From NCBI RefSeq assembly GCF_000585995.1, contig NZ_CP007410.1, positions 862,001-926,000 of the forward strand: 64,000 nt of DNA, read 5' to 3'. The notes under the pieces are model-generated. The model made no database searches. It was not told where the DNA came from and worked only from the letters and a program-made list of their open reading frames with translations. Position 1 is the stretch's first letter. Each line of letters begins with the position of its first letter. Positions 32,847 through 42,383 of the stretch are shown here, in pieces. Source of the stretch: Pseudomonas brassicacearum. GTDB lineage: Bacteria > Pseudomonadota > Gammaproteobacteria > Pseudomonadales > Pseudomonadaceae. The position numbers and the translations under genes were made by a program.

Positions 32847-35219
32847 TTACCAGTTGTAACTCAACTTAGCGGTGACTTCACGGCCCGGGTTGTAGTAGTT
32901 CGCGGTCCCCGAACCAACCACATGTTGCTCATCCAGAAGGTTGCTGACGTTGATCGCCAGGTCAGTGCCTTTGAAGAGTTTGTAGTTGAAGGCCGCATCG
33001 AAGAGCGTCGTGCCATCGCTGGTGCCGGTGTTGGCCGCGTCGAAGTAGTAAGAGCCCACATAACGTGCGCCCAGGCCAACGCTGACATCGGTGTCGGGGA
33101 TGTTGTAATAGCTCCACAGCGACGCGGAGTGTTTTGGCGCCGTGGCGAACTCATTCCCTTTGAGTGAACTGCCGTCGTACAAAGTACCGCGCAACACTTC
33201 GGACTCCATGTAGGAGTAGCCACCCACCAGGCTCAGGTTGGGGGTCAGCTCAGCCTTGGCTTCCAGGTCCAGGCCGCGTACCCGTGATTCGCCAACGGTT
33301 TGCTGCTCGATGACACCGCTGGGCAGTACGACGGCGATGCTGACATTTTCCTGGGTCAGGTCGTAGACGGCCGCTGAGAACAGCGCGTCCATGCCGATGG
33401 GCGCATATTTCACCCCCACTTCATATTGCCTGCCTGTCTTGGGGACCACGCCGACCGTGGGTGGCGAGACCGACTCGACCATGCTGACGTAGGTCGACAC
33501 TTCGTCGTTGACGATATAGGTCAGCGCGCCGCGATAGGAGGTTTCCGAGAAGTTATCCGACTCTTTTACGTTGTTGATGTCGGTACTGGACAGATCCAGC
33601 GAGTCGTTGCGCACACCGGCGGTGACGATAAAGCGTTCATAGAAGGACAGGTTCTGTTGCAGGAACACGGCCTTGGTTTTCGTGTCCAGCTTATCGTTGC
33701 TATAAGGCGCTACGCCGCTGGGCACCCCCGTGAACACGGGGTTGGCCAGGTCGATGGATGCTGTCGTGGCATAGACGGAGCGTTCCTCAGTCGAAGAATC
33801 ACCATACTCCACGCCCACCAATGTACTGCTGTCGATGTTTTCGAAGCGGGCATCGTATTGCAGCATCAAGTTGCCGTTCAGTTGCTCGGCGTCGCTGTCA
33901 GTGCCGAAGATATAACGCGGGACGGTAGTGCCGGTGCGGGTAGGGGAGTCGCTGAGGAACACATAGCCGAAATCATCGGTCAGTTCGCTGTAGCGCAGGT
34001 TGCTGCGCAATACGAAGCCATTGTCGAAATCATGGCTGAAGGTGCCGCTGATGTTGGTACGCTCGACGTCGTGGAAGTTGTAGCTGGGCTCGCCGTAGAA
34101 CTTGTCACGGTCGTATTCTTTGTCCAGCGGGTAACCGCCGCTGTTGGGCGAGCTTTGGGTTTTCAGGTAATCCACGATCACCGAGGCCGAGGTGAAGTCC
34201 GTGGGTGACCAGGTCAGGCCGCCCATCAGGAACTTGTTGTCGTCCCGTGAATGCTCGTACTCGCGATCACTGTCTTGCATCTTGGCCGTGAAGCGACCAG
34301 CCACGGTTTTGTCTTCGTTCAACGAGTCGCCGACATCGATGCCGGTTTCGACATGGTCGAAAGAACCGTAGGTGACGTAGCCCTGGCCAAACTTGTCGAA
34401 GCGTGGCTTCTTGCTGACAAAGTTCACCGAGCCGCCCGGGTCGGCCGGGCCGAACAGCGTCGAGTTGGCGCCGCGTATCACCTCGACGCGCTCATAGGCG
34501 AAAGGCTCTTCGCGCACACCGCGCATCGAACCCAGGGTCAGGCCGTCTCGATAGGTCGTGGCCTGGAAGCCGCGGATCTGGAAGTAATCGTTGCGGTCGT
34601 CAGTGCCGTAATAGTCGGTAATGACCCCGGGCGTGTATTGCAGCAGCTCTTCTGTCGTGCTGACGCTGCGTTGCTTCATTTCCTTGTCGGTCACCACGGA
34701 AACCGAGGCGGGCGTGTTGAGGATGCTGGTGGCCACCTTGCCGCCGACCCAGAGTTCCTGGGCGACCACCGAGTTGGGGTCTTCGGTGCCATCGACCCTG
34801 GCCTTGGCATTGACGAGGATGGGCGCAAGGCGATACTCCTCGAGTTCGGCATCTGCCTTGGTTTGCGGCATCAGTAAGTAAGCGTTCGGGCCTTGCTGCT
34901 GTATCGCTATGTCGCTCCCCTGCAACAACGATGACAGCGCTTCGGACGTATCGAGTGTGCCGCTCACGCCCCGGGTATTGCGGTTCGCTACGCTTGAAGC
35001 GTCAAAGGAAAGGCTGATACCCGCCTCGCGCGCAAAGCGGTCAAGCGCCAGTGCCAGTGGACCGGCAGGAATGTTCCATTGGTGTACCGGGTGGGTCTGC
35101 TCAACGGTCGAGGACTGCGCCAGGGACGGTAGCGCATAGCTGCTGACGATGACGCCGAAGATCGCACCGTGGATGGCACGATTCAGTAGATGACGCTGGG
35201 GAACCGGGGACGCACTCAT
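32847..35219 (-). CDS. TonB-dependent siderophore receptor with signalling domain
   Basis: The chosen start ATG 35219 has a GGAG site; the longer ORF to 35300 lacks one. The ~790-residue outer-membrane protein has a signal peptide (VIVSSYALPSLAQ), an STN secretin/TonB short domain (IPAGPLALALDRFAREAG) for signalling to FecR, a plug domain (TPASVSVVTDKEM, YQIRGF-like FQIRGFQATTYRDG, RVEVIRGANSTLFG, DPGGSVNFVSKKP) and a 22-strand barrel ending in LSYNW, with the aromatic last residue needed for assembly. It imports a ferric siderophore of unknown type and reports to the adjacent FecR/FecI pair. Confidence 0.92.
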   Translation of the reverse strand: MSASPVPQRHLLNRAIHGAIFGVIVSSYALPSLAQSSTVEQTHPVHQWNIPAGPLALALDRFAREAGISLSFDASSVANRNTRGVSGTLDTSEALSSLLQGSDIAIQQQGPNAYLLMPQTKADAELEEYRLAPILVNAKARVDGTEDPNSVVAQELWVGGKVATSILNTPASVSVVTDKEMKQRSVSTTEELLQYTPGVITDYYGTDDRNDYFQIRGFQATTYRDGLTLGSMRGVREEPFAYERVEVIRGANSTLFGPADPGGSVNFVSKKPRFDKFGQGYVTYGSFDHVETGIDVGDSLNEDKTVAGRFTAKMQDSDREYEHSRDDNKFLMGGLTWSPTDFTSASVIVDYLKTQSSPNSGGYPLDKEYDRDKFYGEPSYNFHDVERTNISGTFSHDFDNGFVLRSNLRYSELTDDFGYVFLSDSPTRTGTTVPRYIFGTDSDAEQLNGNLMLQYDARFENIDSSTLVGVEYGDSSTEERSVYATTASIDLANPVFTGVPSGVAPYSNDKLDTKTKAVFLQQNLSFYERFIVTAGVRNDSLDLSSTDINNVKESDNFSETSYRGALTYIVNDEVSTYVSMVESVSPPTVGVVPKTGRQYEVGVKYAPIGMDALFSAAVYDLTQENVSIAVVLPSGVIEQQTVGESRVRGLDLEAKAELTPNLSLVGGYSYMESEVLRGTLYDGSSLKGNEFATAPKHSASLWSYYNIPDTDVSVGLGARYVGSYYFDAANTGTSDGTTLFDAAFNYKLFKGTDLAINVSNLLDEQHVVGSGTANYYNPGREVTAKLSYNW

Positions 35220-35340
35220 TGACTCGCTCCGTGAAAGGGGATCGGCAGATCGGCCTGTAGGTCGGCCTTTCTTACATGCCGAACGAGAATGAGAAATCAC
35301 CTCATTTTTATTTGATGTTGATGTGCGACGAAGAAAACCC

Positions 35341-36324
35341 TTAGCTGGCGGCGCTCAACGTCACCCAATATTGGGTTCGATAATCGATCCGCAGGTGCAG
35401 TGACTGCGCAACCAATGCCAATACCTGATCGGTGTCGGCGAGCTGAAAGGTGCCGGAAACCCGCAGGCCCGAGACTTCCTCGGCGCAGCGCAACAGGCCG
35501 GGGCGATAACGCGACAAGGCCCCAATGAAATCACCGAGGCGCATATGGCGTGCGCTGATCACCCCATCGCTCCAGCTCCATACATCCAGGCCGTTGTCCT
35601 TGAACTCACGAACGCCATTTGAGGTGAACAACCGCTGATTGCCGGCCTGGACTGTGTTGTTATCCGTAAGGGTTTGAGTGGATCCAGGAAATACGCTGAC
35701 TGCGCCGCGCTGCACCGCGATGAGGGTCCCGTCGTCACGCTCGTACGCCAGGAACCGGGCGTTCTGGGTGCTTATCAATCCGTCGCGGGTTTGTACCCAG
35801 AAAGGACGCGGTTGAGCCGAGCCTGCGTCCGCACCGGTGTTCACGATGATTTCGCCGCGCCGCAAAACGATCAGGCGCCGCTGTTCGTTGAAATAGCTGT
35901 CGACCGCACTGTCGCTGTTGAGCTGGACGAGGCTGCCATCATCGAGTTGGAAGCGCTTTCGTTCGCCGGTCTTGCTGTGCTGCTGGGCCAGCATGGCCGG
36001 CAGCGGCGTGTAGTCGCGGCCCAGCCAGGTCGCTCCACCCAAAGTGGCCAATGCGCCCAGTAGCTTCAGGCTTTGGCGCCGATGCATGCCTGTGCGGGCG
36101 CCCTTGAGGGTGTGCCGGGCCAAATCAGGTGGCACGCCCGCGAAGTCATCGCCAAGCGCTTCCACACGCTGCCACGCTAACCGATGTTCCGGACGCTGCT
36201 GCAGCCAGTGCTCGAACGTGCGCTGGGTTTGTTCATCGGCTGGATTGAAGCGCAGGCGCACCAGCCAGTGGATCGCTTGGTCGACCACCGCTGGATCCAG
36301 CGCTTGCGTCTCACTGTTCGGCAT
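35341..36324 (-). CDS. FecR-type anti-sigma regulator
   Basis: Start ATG 36324 overlaps the end of the sigma-factor gene by 14 bases. The ~327-residue protein has the N-terminal sigma-binding domain (AIHWLVRLRFNPADEQTQRTFEHWLQ), a basic stretch then one membrane segment (SLKLLGALATLGGATWLG), and the periplasmic FecR domain (GERKRFQLDDGSLVQLNSDS, RGEIIVNTG). It transmits the signal from the receptor's STN domain across the inner membrane to release or activate the sigma factor. Confidence 0.92.
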   Translation of the reverse strand: MPNSETQALDPAVVDQAIHWLVRLRFNPADEQTQRTFEHWLQQRPEHRLAWQRVEALGDDFAGVPPDLARHTLKGARTGMHRRQSLKLLGALATLGGATWLGRDYTPLPAMLAQQHSKTGERKRFQLDDGSLVQLNSDSAVDSYFNEQRRLIVLRRGEIIVNTGADAGSAQPRPFWVQTRDGLISTQNARFLAYERDDGTLIAVQRGAVSVFPGSTQTLTDNNTVQAGNQRLFTSNGVREFKDNGLDVWSWSDGVISARHMRLGDFIGALSRYRPGLLRCAEEVSGLRVSGTFQLADTDQVLALVAQSLHLRIDYRTQYWVTLSAAS

Positions 36325-36826
36325 AACGCAAGCGATAGCAGTGTTGCAGGGCCTTGGCCAGGTCGCGCTCAACCGTCGAGCGGGAAACGCAGAGTTTTTC
36401 GGCTATTTGCAGGCAGGTCAGACCGTCGAGCTGGGCGAGTAGAAAAGCCTCGCGAACTCTCGGTTTAAGCAGGTCGAGCAGGCGGTCTATGCGCTCAAGG
36501 CTATCAAGGATCAGCAACCGCTCTTCTTCAGAAGGTGCCGCTTGTGGAGGCAGCAGCGCGAGGCTCTCGAAGTAGGCGCGTTCGAGTTCGCGACGGCGAT
36601 ACCGATCGATCATCAGTCCCCGGGCGATGCTGCTCAGATAAGCCCGAGGCTCACGCAAGGGGCTTAATTGACGAGATTTGAGCAGACGTACAAAGGTGTC
36701 CTGCGCCAAATCCGCTGCGCTTTCGTGACAGCCGATGCGCCGGCTCAGCCAGCTGTGCAGCCAGGAATGGTGGCTGCGATAGAGCAGCGCGAGATCGGCA
36801 TTGCCCAGAGTGTCGTTGCTGCGCAT
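36311..36826 (-). CDS. FecI-type ECF sigma factor
   Basis: The 171-residue protein contains sigma region 2 (HESAADLAQDTFVRLL, REPRAYLSSIARGLMIDRYRR) and region 4 (VREAFLLAQLDGLTCLQIAEKL, SRSTVERDLAKAL). The start is placed at ATG 36826 (or 36832); the longer ORF to 36865 would begin inside the Fur-box-like site. It should direct transcription of the receptor gene when the siderophore is bound. The gene overlaps fecR, forming a surface-signalling operon. Confidence 0.92.
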   Translation of the reverse strand: MRSNDTLGNADLALLYRSHHSWLHSWLSRRIGCHESAADLAQDTFVRLLKSRQLSPLREPRAYLSSIARGLMIDRYRRRELERAYFESLALLPPQAAPSEEERLLILDSLERIDRLLDLLKPRVREAFLLAQLDGLTCLQIAEKLCVSRSTVERDLAKALQHCYRLRYAEQ

Positions 36827-36850
36827 CAGCATCTCGGAAAATACATAATT

Positions 36851-36869
36851 GATAATGAATCGCATTATA
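36851..36869. promoter_or_regulatory. Fur-box-like operator of the FecI/FecR genes
   Basis: GATAATGAATCGCATTATA matches 14 of 19 positions of the Fur consensus (GATAATGATAATCATTATC) and lies ~20 bases before the sigma-factor start. Iron-replete Fur should repress the operon. Confidence 0.72.
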
Positions 36870-37010
36870 TTCAGGCCGAGGACGTTAGAGCAAATGCCCT
36901 CTTGCGGCGGGCCATCGTATGATCGGTACTGTGCGCGGCCCCGCTCGACGTACCGGTCTCCTCGCTATCAGCTCCATGGGGCACCCTCTCCAATCGGGCC
37001 AAATTGAGCC

Positions 37011-37520
37011 TCAAAGGGGAATGTGGGTGGTCGACAAGACCTGGCGCAAGCCCATGAACGAGCGAATCTGGCGAACCCCGGGCAGGTAAAGCAGTTGCTC
37101 CGCGTGGAGCCGGTTGAAGCTGTTGCTGTCCTTGGTTCGTATCAACATGAAGTAGTCGAATTCCCCCGTCACCACATGGCACTCCATGCAGCCGGAGACT
37201 TTTTGGGCGGCCGCCTCGAATGCGGCGAAGGACTCCGGTGTGGAGCGGTCCAGCACCACGCCGATCAAGACCACCATCCCCGCATCCAGCGCTTCATTGT
37301 CCAGCAACGCGACGATGTCCTTGATCAGGCCCGCCTGCTTGAGCCGTTCGACGCGTCTCAGGCACGCCGGGGCGCTCAATTTCACCTTCTCTGCAAGCGC
37401 CACGTTGGAGATGGAAGCATCTCGCTGCAGGGTCTTGAGAATGGCGCGGTCGGTTCGATCCAGCGGCTGCGGCACTGACACTGTTTCGGTTGGCTTCTTG
37501 CGAGTATTTATTGCGTTCAT
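37011..37520 (-). CDS. acdR: Lrp/AsnC-family regulator of ACC deaminase
   Basis: The 169-residue protein has an Lrp helix-turn-helix (DRTDRAILKTLQRDASISN, LAEKVKLSAPACLRRVERL) and the RAM ligand domain (GVVLDRSTPESFAAFEAAA, CHVVTGEFDYFMLI). It is divergent from acdS across a 198-base AT-rich promoter region, the arrangement of acdR-acdS in Pseudomonas. AcdR activates acdS when ACC is present and is antagonised by leucine in known cases. Confidence 0.9.
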   Translation of the reverse strand: MNAINTRKKPTETVSVPQPLDRTDRAILKTLQRDASISNVALAEKVKLSAPACLRRVERLKQAGLIKDIVALLDNEALDAGMVVLIGVVLDRSTPESFAAFEAAAQKVSGCMECHVVTGEFDYFMLIRTKDSNSFNRLHAEQLLYLPGVRQIRSFMGLRQVLSTTHIPL

Positions 37521-37718
37521 ATGAGTTTCTACGCAGTAAAGGTGTGTTTTATGTTTTTCTATAAAAATTATGTTTCTTTAATTGCTAATAATTTGCAATA
37601 CATATTTTTCGATTTCTTCTTAGTATTGAACTCATCGAAGCCCCCCTGAAAGAGCCTGGAATGCAGCCTTTGTTTTTCGGCCCGGCGCTTGGATATTCAA
37701 TAATCGAGGAGCAGAGTC
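37521..37718. promoter_or_regulatory. acdR-acdS divergent control region
   Basis: An AT-rich 198-base region with runs such as TAAAAATTATG and TTGCTAATAATTTGCAATAC (a near-palindrome TTGC...GCAA at 37583-37599) is a plausible Lrp-type binding site. CGAGGAG before ATG 37719 is the acdS ribosome site. Confidence 0.6.
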
Positions 37719-38735
37719 ATGAACCTGAATCGTTTTAAACGTTATCCGTTGACCTTCGGTCCTTCTCCGATCACGCCCTTGAAGCGTCTCAGTGCACATC
37801 TGGGAGGCAAGGTCGAGCTGTATGCCAAGCGTGAAGATTGCAACAGTGGCCTGGCCTTCGGCGGCAACAAGACACGCAAGCTCGAATACCTGGTTCCCGA
37901 AGCGCTCGAGCAAGGCTGCGATACCCTGGTCTCCATCGGTGGCATCCAGTCGAACCAGACCCGCCAAGTGGCTGCCGTGGCCGCTCACCTGGGCATGAAG
38001 TGTGTGCTGGTGCAGGAAAACTGGGTGAATTATTCCGATGCCGTGTATGACCGGGTCGGCAACATCGAGATGTCGCGCATCATGGGGGCGGACGTACGAC
38101 TGGATGCCGCAGGGTTCGACATCGGCATTCGGCCCAGCTGGGAGAAGGCCATGGAAGACGTGGTTGCGCGCGGCGGCAAGCCGTTCCCGATCCCGGCGGG
38201 TTGTTCCGAGCATCCCTATGGCGGCCTCGGGTTCGTCGGCTTTGCCGAGGAAGTGCGCGAGCAGGAAAAACAACTGGGATTCAAGTTCGACTACATCGTG
38301 GTCTGCTCCGTGACCGGCAGTACCCAGGCCGGCATGGTCGTCGGTTTCGCCGCGGACGGCCGTTCGAAGAACGTGATCGGCATTGATGCCTCGGCCAAGC
38401 CAGAGAAAACCAAGGCACAGATCCTGCGTATCGCCCGGCATACCGCGGAACTGGTGGAGTTGGGCCGCGAAATTACCGAAGAGGACGTGGTGCTCGATAC
38501 CCGGTTTGCCTATCCGGAATACGGTTTGCCTAACGACGGTACGTTGGAAGCCATTCGCCTGTGCGGGAGCCTGGAAGGTGTGCTGACCGATCCGGTGTAC
38601 GAGGGGAAATCCATGCACGGGATGATTGAAATGGTCCGCCGTGGCGAGTTCCCCGAAGGCTCGAAAGTGCTTTACGCGCACTTGGGCGGGGCGCCTGCGC
38701 TGAATGCCTACAGCTTCCTGTTCCGCAACGGCTGA
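37719..38735 (+). CDS. acdS: 1-Aminocyclopropane-1-carboxylate (ACC) deaminase
   Basis: The 338-residue PLP enzyme splits ACC, the ethylene precursor of plants, into 2-oxobutyrate and ammonia. Lys51 (GGNKTRKLE) is the PLP lysine, and Tyr294, Glu295 (DPVYEGKSM) and Leu322 (YAHLGGAP) are present; Glu295 and Leu322 separate true ACC deaminases from D-cysteine desulfhydrases, which have Ser and Thr. The length and start match the family. The gene is transcribed away from acdR. Growth promotion by lowering plant ethylene is the known role. Confidence 0.96.
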   Translation: MNLNRFKRYPLTFGPSPITPLKRLSAHLGGKVELYAKREDCNSGLAFGGNKTRKLEYLVPEALEQGCDTLVSIGGIQSNQTRQVAAVAAHLGMKCVLVQENWVNYSDAVYDRVGNIEMSRIMGADVRLDAAGFDIGIRPSWEKAMEDVVARGGKPFPIPAGCSEHPYGGLGFVGFAEEVREQEKQLGFKFDYIVVCSVTGSTQAGMVVGFAADGRSKNVIGIDASAKPEKTKAQILRIARHTAELVELGREITEEDVVLDTRFAYPEYGLPNDGTLEAIRLCGSLEGVLTDPVYEGKSMHGMIEMVRRGEFPEGSKVLYAHLGGAPALNAYSFLFRNG

Positions 38736-39013
38736 TTCACGGCAGTAACCTGTAGGCGAGCGCTTGCTCACGAGGCGGTGGGTTAGTCGGCATTCCTGTT
38801 GGATGTCACTGCTTCATCCTCGGATCGCCGCTCGGAGCAAGCTGCTGCAACCCGATCGCCGGGAATACCGCCATGCGTGCGGCATCGCAATCCGCAGTCT
38901 GGATCAGGTTTATCGACGACCCGGCGTCTGGCGAAAAGCGCGCTGCAGGCGCGTGGCGTCATTTAAACCATGTCCTCGTCAATGCGCCTGTTGAAACAAG
39001 AAAGGCAAAGTTT
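38736..39013. other. Gap after acdS with a degenerate REP
   Basis: A degenerate REP (GGCGAGCGCTTGCTCACGAGG) lies at 38754-38774. The frame of the next gene is open back to 38873 but without a good start. The rest shows nothing I can name. Confidence 0.45.
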
Positions 39014-39436
39014 ATGAGCCGAAGCGCCCAGGGGCGTATCCACGCAATGAGGTGGATGCGCGAGCCTTCCAGTTGTACGCGTATCGTGGTCATCGTGAGC
39101 GGACTTGATAGTGATCATATTGATTTGATCCATCAGGGGTTCAGCTGTTTTGACAATGTTGCGCTGATCCATGTCGATACGCTGAACAACGCGTCTGGCA
39201 AGCTCGTTGAAGTGCAAGCGGCCAAGCGTGACTACCGTTTTGTAGTGCTCGGTGAACTGGACGAGCGCTTCTTGCACGACCTTTCCATTGGTAAGCCATG
39301 CCTCTACCCGGTCGCACCGGATGAGGCGGCCGAACGTTCCGTCATTGCGGCGGTAGAGCAGGTCAAAAGCCTCGCCCGAGTGAGCCATTCGCGTCACCTT
39401 GAAGTGATACCCGACACCTGCAGGAGTTGCCTATGA
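39014..39436 (+). CDS. Small protein of unknown function, translationally coupled to the E1 gene
   Basis: The frame is open from 38873; ATG 39014 is the first ATG with a purine-rich site (AAAGGC) before it. The ~140-residue product contains RIVVIVSGLDSDHIDLIHQG, DNVALIHVDTLNNASGKLVE and FVVLGELDERFLHDLSIG, a possible small alpha/beta domain. Its stop overlaps the E1 start as ATGA, which favours this strand over the antisense frame 38963-39397. I do not recognise a family. It may be a regulatory or accessory partner of the E1. Confidence 0.5.
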   Translation: MSRSAQGRIHAMRWMREPSSCTRIVVIVSGLDSDHIDLIHQGFSCFDNVALIHVDTLNNASGKLVEVQAAKRDYRFVVLGELDERFLHDLSIGKPCLYPVAPDEAAERSVIAAVEQVKSLARVSHSRHLEVIPDTCRSCL

Positions 39437-42129
39437 ACCTGTCCGATCTCCATGCCCAATGGCCGGTCCAGGCTTTCGAGGATGAAGAAATGGCCGAGTG
39501 GCGTGAGGCGTTGCTCTCCGTCGCAGCCCACGGCGGCACGGGCCGGGCAAAACAAATCCTCGACATGCTGCTGGCCGTGGCAAGCACTCCGGACATCGGC
39601 TGGCGGCCGAGCCATGGCACCCCCTACATCAATACCATCAGCGTTGAGCAGCAACCGGTGTTCCCCGGGGATCTGGCCATCGAGGAGCGCCTGGCATCGA
39701 TCATGCGCTGGAATGCCCTGGCGATGGTTGCCCGGGCCAATCACGCCTATGGCGAATTGGGCGGACACATCGCCAGTTACGCCAGTGCGGCGGATTTGTT
39801 TGAAGTGGGCTTCAACCATTTCTTCAAGGCGCGCACCCCAACCGGCGGCGGTGACCTGGTGTTCTACCAACCGCACTCGGCGCCAGGCGTCTATGCCCGG
39901 GCGTTCCTCGAGGGGCGCCTGGAAGAAAAGGATCTGCAGCACTATCGGCAAGAGATCGGCGCGCGCACCAATGGCGCCCGGGGGTTGTCGAGTTACCCGC
40001 ATCCCTGGTTGATGCCGGACTTCTGGCAGTTCCCGACGGGCTCCATGGGAATCGGTCCGATCAGCTCGATCTACCAGGCGCGTTTCATGCGTTACCTGCA
40101 GCACCGCGGCCTGCAAGAGACCTCGGGACGAACCGTCTGGGGGGTGTTTGGCGACGGTGAAATGGATGAGCCGGAAAGCATGTCGGCGTTGACCCTGGCG
40201 GCGCGCGAAGGGCTGGATAACCTGGTCTGGGTGGTCAATTGCAACCTGCAGCGGCTGGACGGCCCGGTGCGTGGCAACGGTCGCATCATCGACGAGCTCG
40301 AGGCGTTGTTCGGTGGTGCGGGTTGGAACGTGATCAAGTTGGTGTGGGGTTCCGACTGGGACAGGTTGTTTGCCCAGGATAAGGATGGCGCGTTGGTCCG
40401 GGCCTTGTCGGCCACGGTCGATGGCCAGTTCCAGACGTTCGCGGCCAAGGATGGGCGCTTCAACCGCGAGCATTTCTTCGGCCAGGACGAAGCCCTGGCG
40501 CATCTGGCCCAAGGCCTGACCGACGAGCAGATCGACCGCCTCAAACGCGGTGGTCATGACCTGGTGAAGATCTTTGCCGCGTATCAAAGCGCGATGCTCG
40601 AGGGCAAGAAACCTACGGTCATCCTGGCCCAGACCAAGAAGGGCTTCGGCATGGGCGACGCCGGGCAGGGCAAGATGACCGTGCACCAGCAGAAGAAACT
40701 CGACAGTGAGGCGTTGATCGCGTTCCGCAACCGTTTCAACCTGCCGTTGACCGATGAACAGGCCACCTCGCTGAGCTTCTTCAAACCGAGCGACGACAGC
40801 GCGGAAATGCGCTACCTGCATGCCCGCCGCCAGGCGTTGGGCGGCTACATGCCTGCGCGACCTTCGGCCTGCGCGTCATTGGCCGTGCCCGATGTAGACA
40901 ACTACGCCGGGTTTGCCATTGCCGCCCAAGGCAAGGAAATGTCCACCACCATGGCCTTCGTGCGGATGCTCAGCGGCTTGCTCCGGGACAAGCAACTGGG
41001 CCCGCGCATCGTACCGATCGTGGCGGATGAAGCGCGTACGTTCGGCATGGCCAGTCTGTTCAAGCAGATCGGCATCTATTCCAGCGTGGGGCAGCGTTAT
41101 GAGCCGGAGGACATTGGTTCGATCCTCAGTTATCGAGAAGCCCTGGACGGGCAGATTCTCGAAGAGGGCATCAGCGAGGCAGGGGCGATCAGTTCCTGGG
41201 TCGCAGCGGCGACCAGCTATTCGGTGCATGGCCTGCCGATGCTGCCGTTCTACATCTATTACTCGATGTTCGGCTTCCAGCGCATCGGCGACCTGATCTG
41301 GGCCGCGGCGGATCAGCGCGCTCGCGGGTTCTTGCTGGGGGCCACCGCGGGGCGCACAACCCTGGGGGGCGAAGGCTTGCAGCACCAGGACGGTAACAGT
41401 CACGTGATGGCGTCGATGGTGCCCAACTGTCGCGCCTATGATCCTGCGTTCGCGGGTGAATTTGCGGTGATCCTGGATCACGGCATGCGCCAGATGCTGG
41501 AGCGCCAGGTCGACGAGTTTTACTACGTCACCCTGATGAACGAGAACTACCCGCAGCCCAACCTTCCTGAAGGTGTCGAACAGGCCGTTATCAAGGGCAT
41601 GTATCTGTTTGCCCGGCATGAAGTCGAGGATGCGCGTGGACGTGTTCAGTTGTTGGGTTCCGGCGCCATCCTGCGCGAAGTGATTGCCGCTGCCGAGTTG
41701 CTGGCCAGCGATTGGGGTATCGACAGTCAGGTCTGGAGCGTTACCAGCTTCACCGAGTTGGCACGTGATGCTCGTGAAGTGGAGCGCTGGAATCGCCTGC
41801 ATCCTGGACAGCCTGCCAAATGCAGTCATGTTCAAGAATGCCTCCGCGACTCGGCGCCGATCATTGCGTGCACGGACTACGTGCGCGCCTTGCCCCAGTT
41901 GATCGCCAGTTATCTCGATGGCCATTACACCGTGCTCGGCACCGACGGGTTTGGCCGCAGCGATACCCGCAACCAACTGCGCAGGTTCTTCGAAGTGGAC
42001 CGTCACCAGATCGTCCTGAGTGCACTGACCTCGCTGGTGCATGAGAGACGTCTGGACGCCAGCGTCTGTGCCGAGGCCATTGAACGCTACGCCATTGACG
42101 TTGACGCCGTGGCCCCTTGGGACGCTTGA
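39433..42129 (+). CDS. Homodimeric 2-oxoacid dehydrogenase E1 (AceE/MdeB type)
   Basis: The 898-residue protein has the size and order of the PDH E1 of gamma-proteobacteria. The ThDP motif is GVFGDGEMDEPESM to VVNCNLQRLDGP near residues 238-280. Other conserved parts are HGTPYINTI, SYPHPWLMPDFWQFPTGSMG and EGLQHQDGNSH. CAGGAG precedes the ATG. A separate aceE normally serves pyruvate; this extra copy beside acdS resembles MdeB of P. putida, which oxidises 2-oxobutyrate. Since AcdS releases 2-oxobutyrate, the E1 could channel it to propionyl-CoA, borrowing E2/E3 from elsewhere. The substrate is inferred. Confidence 0.88.
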   Translation: MNLSDLHAQWPVQAFEDEEMAEWREALLSVAAHGGTGRAKQILDMLLAVASTPDIGWRPSHGTPYINTISVEQQPVFPGDLAIEERLASIMRWNALAMVARANHAYGELGGHIASYASAADLFEVGFNHFFKARTPTGGGDLVFYQPHSAPGVYARAFLEGRLEEKDLQHYRQEIGARTNGARGLSSYPHPWLMPDFWQFPTGSMGIGPISSIYQARFMRYLQHRGLQETSGRTVWGVFGDGEMDEPESMSALTLAAREGLDNLVWVVNCNLQRLDGPVRGNGRIIDELEALFGGAGWNVIKLVWGSDWDRLFAQDKDGALVRALSATVDGQFQTFAAKDGRFNREHFFGQDEALAHLAQGLTDEQIDRLKRGGHDLVKIFAAYQSAMLEGKKPTVILAQTKKGFGMGDAGQGKMTVHQQKKLDSEALIAFRNRFNLPLTDEQATSLSFFKPSDDSAEMRYLHARRQALGGYMPARPSACASLAVPDVDNYAGFAIAAQGKEMSTTMAFVRMLSGLLRDKQLGPRIVPIVADEARTFGMASLFKQIGIYSSVGQRYEPEDIGSILSYREALDGQILEEGISEAGAISSWVAAATSYSVHGLPMLPFYIYYSMFGFQRIGDLIWAAADQRARGFLLGATAGRTTLGGEGLQHQDGNSHVMASMVPNCRAYDPAFAGEFAVILDHGMRQMLERQVDEFYYVTLMNENYPQPNLPEGVEQAVIKGMYLFARHEVEDARGRVQLLGSGAILREVIAAAELLASDWGIDSQVWSVTSFTELARDAREVERWNRLHPGQPAKCSHVQECLRDSAPIIACTDYVRALPQLIASYLDGHYTVLGTDGFGRSDTRNQLRRFFEVDRHQIVLSALTSLVHERRLDASVCAEAIERYAIDVDAVAPWDA

Positions 42130-42142
42130 AGCCGGCTTCATC

Positions 42143-42305
42143 CTGTGGGAGCGAGCTTGCTCGCGAAGGCGGTGGTTCAGTCACAGGGATGTCGGGCTTG
42201 CTGGCCTCATCGCGAGCAAGCTCGCTCCCACAGGTTTTTGTGTCGTGTACAGATGCTGTGAACACCCGCGAATCCATGTGGGAGCGAGCTTGCTCGCGAT
42301 AGCGG
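42143..42305. repeat. REP cluster (two inverted units and one direct unit)
   Basis: TGTGGGAGCGAGCTTGCTCG at 42144, its inverted copy CGAGCAAGCTCGCTCCCACA at 42213, and a third direct unit at 42278-42300 lie between convergent genes. This is the classic Pseudomonas REP/REPIN arrangement. Confidence 0.9.
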
Positions 42306-42383
42306 TGGTTCAGCTACATAGAGGTTGGACGTGTGTCCTGCTCTTGTTCTTGCTTTGGACTTTGATCTCGACGCCACGTGATC

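Noticed and set aside
38963..39397. Minus-strand ORF opposite the small gene before the E1
   Set aside because: The plus-strand frame overlaps the E1 start as ATGA and reads as a plausible protein, whereas the minus frame has no ribosome site or recognisable motif.
39433..42129. Housekeeping aceE
   Set aside because: No aceF follows and the context is acdS; the housekeeping gene is expected to be linked to its E2. I therefore treat it as an MdeB-type extra copy, although the substrate remains unproved.
40876..42141. Minus-strand ORF of 421 codons opposite the E1 gene
   Set aside because: It is an antisense shadow; the plus strand holds a complete E1 with the ThDP motif.
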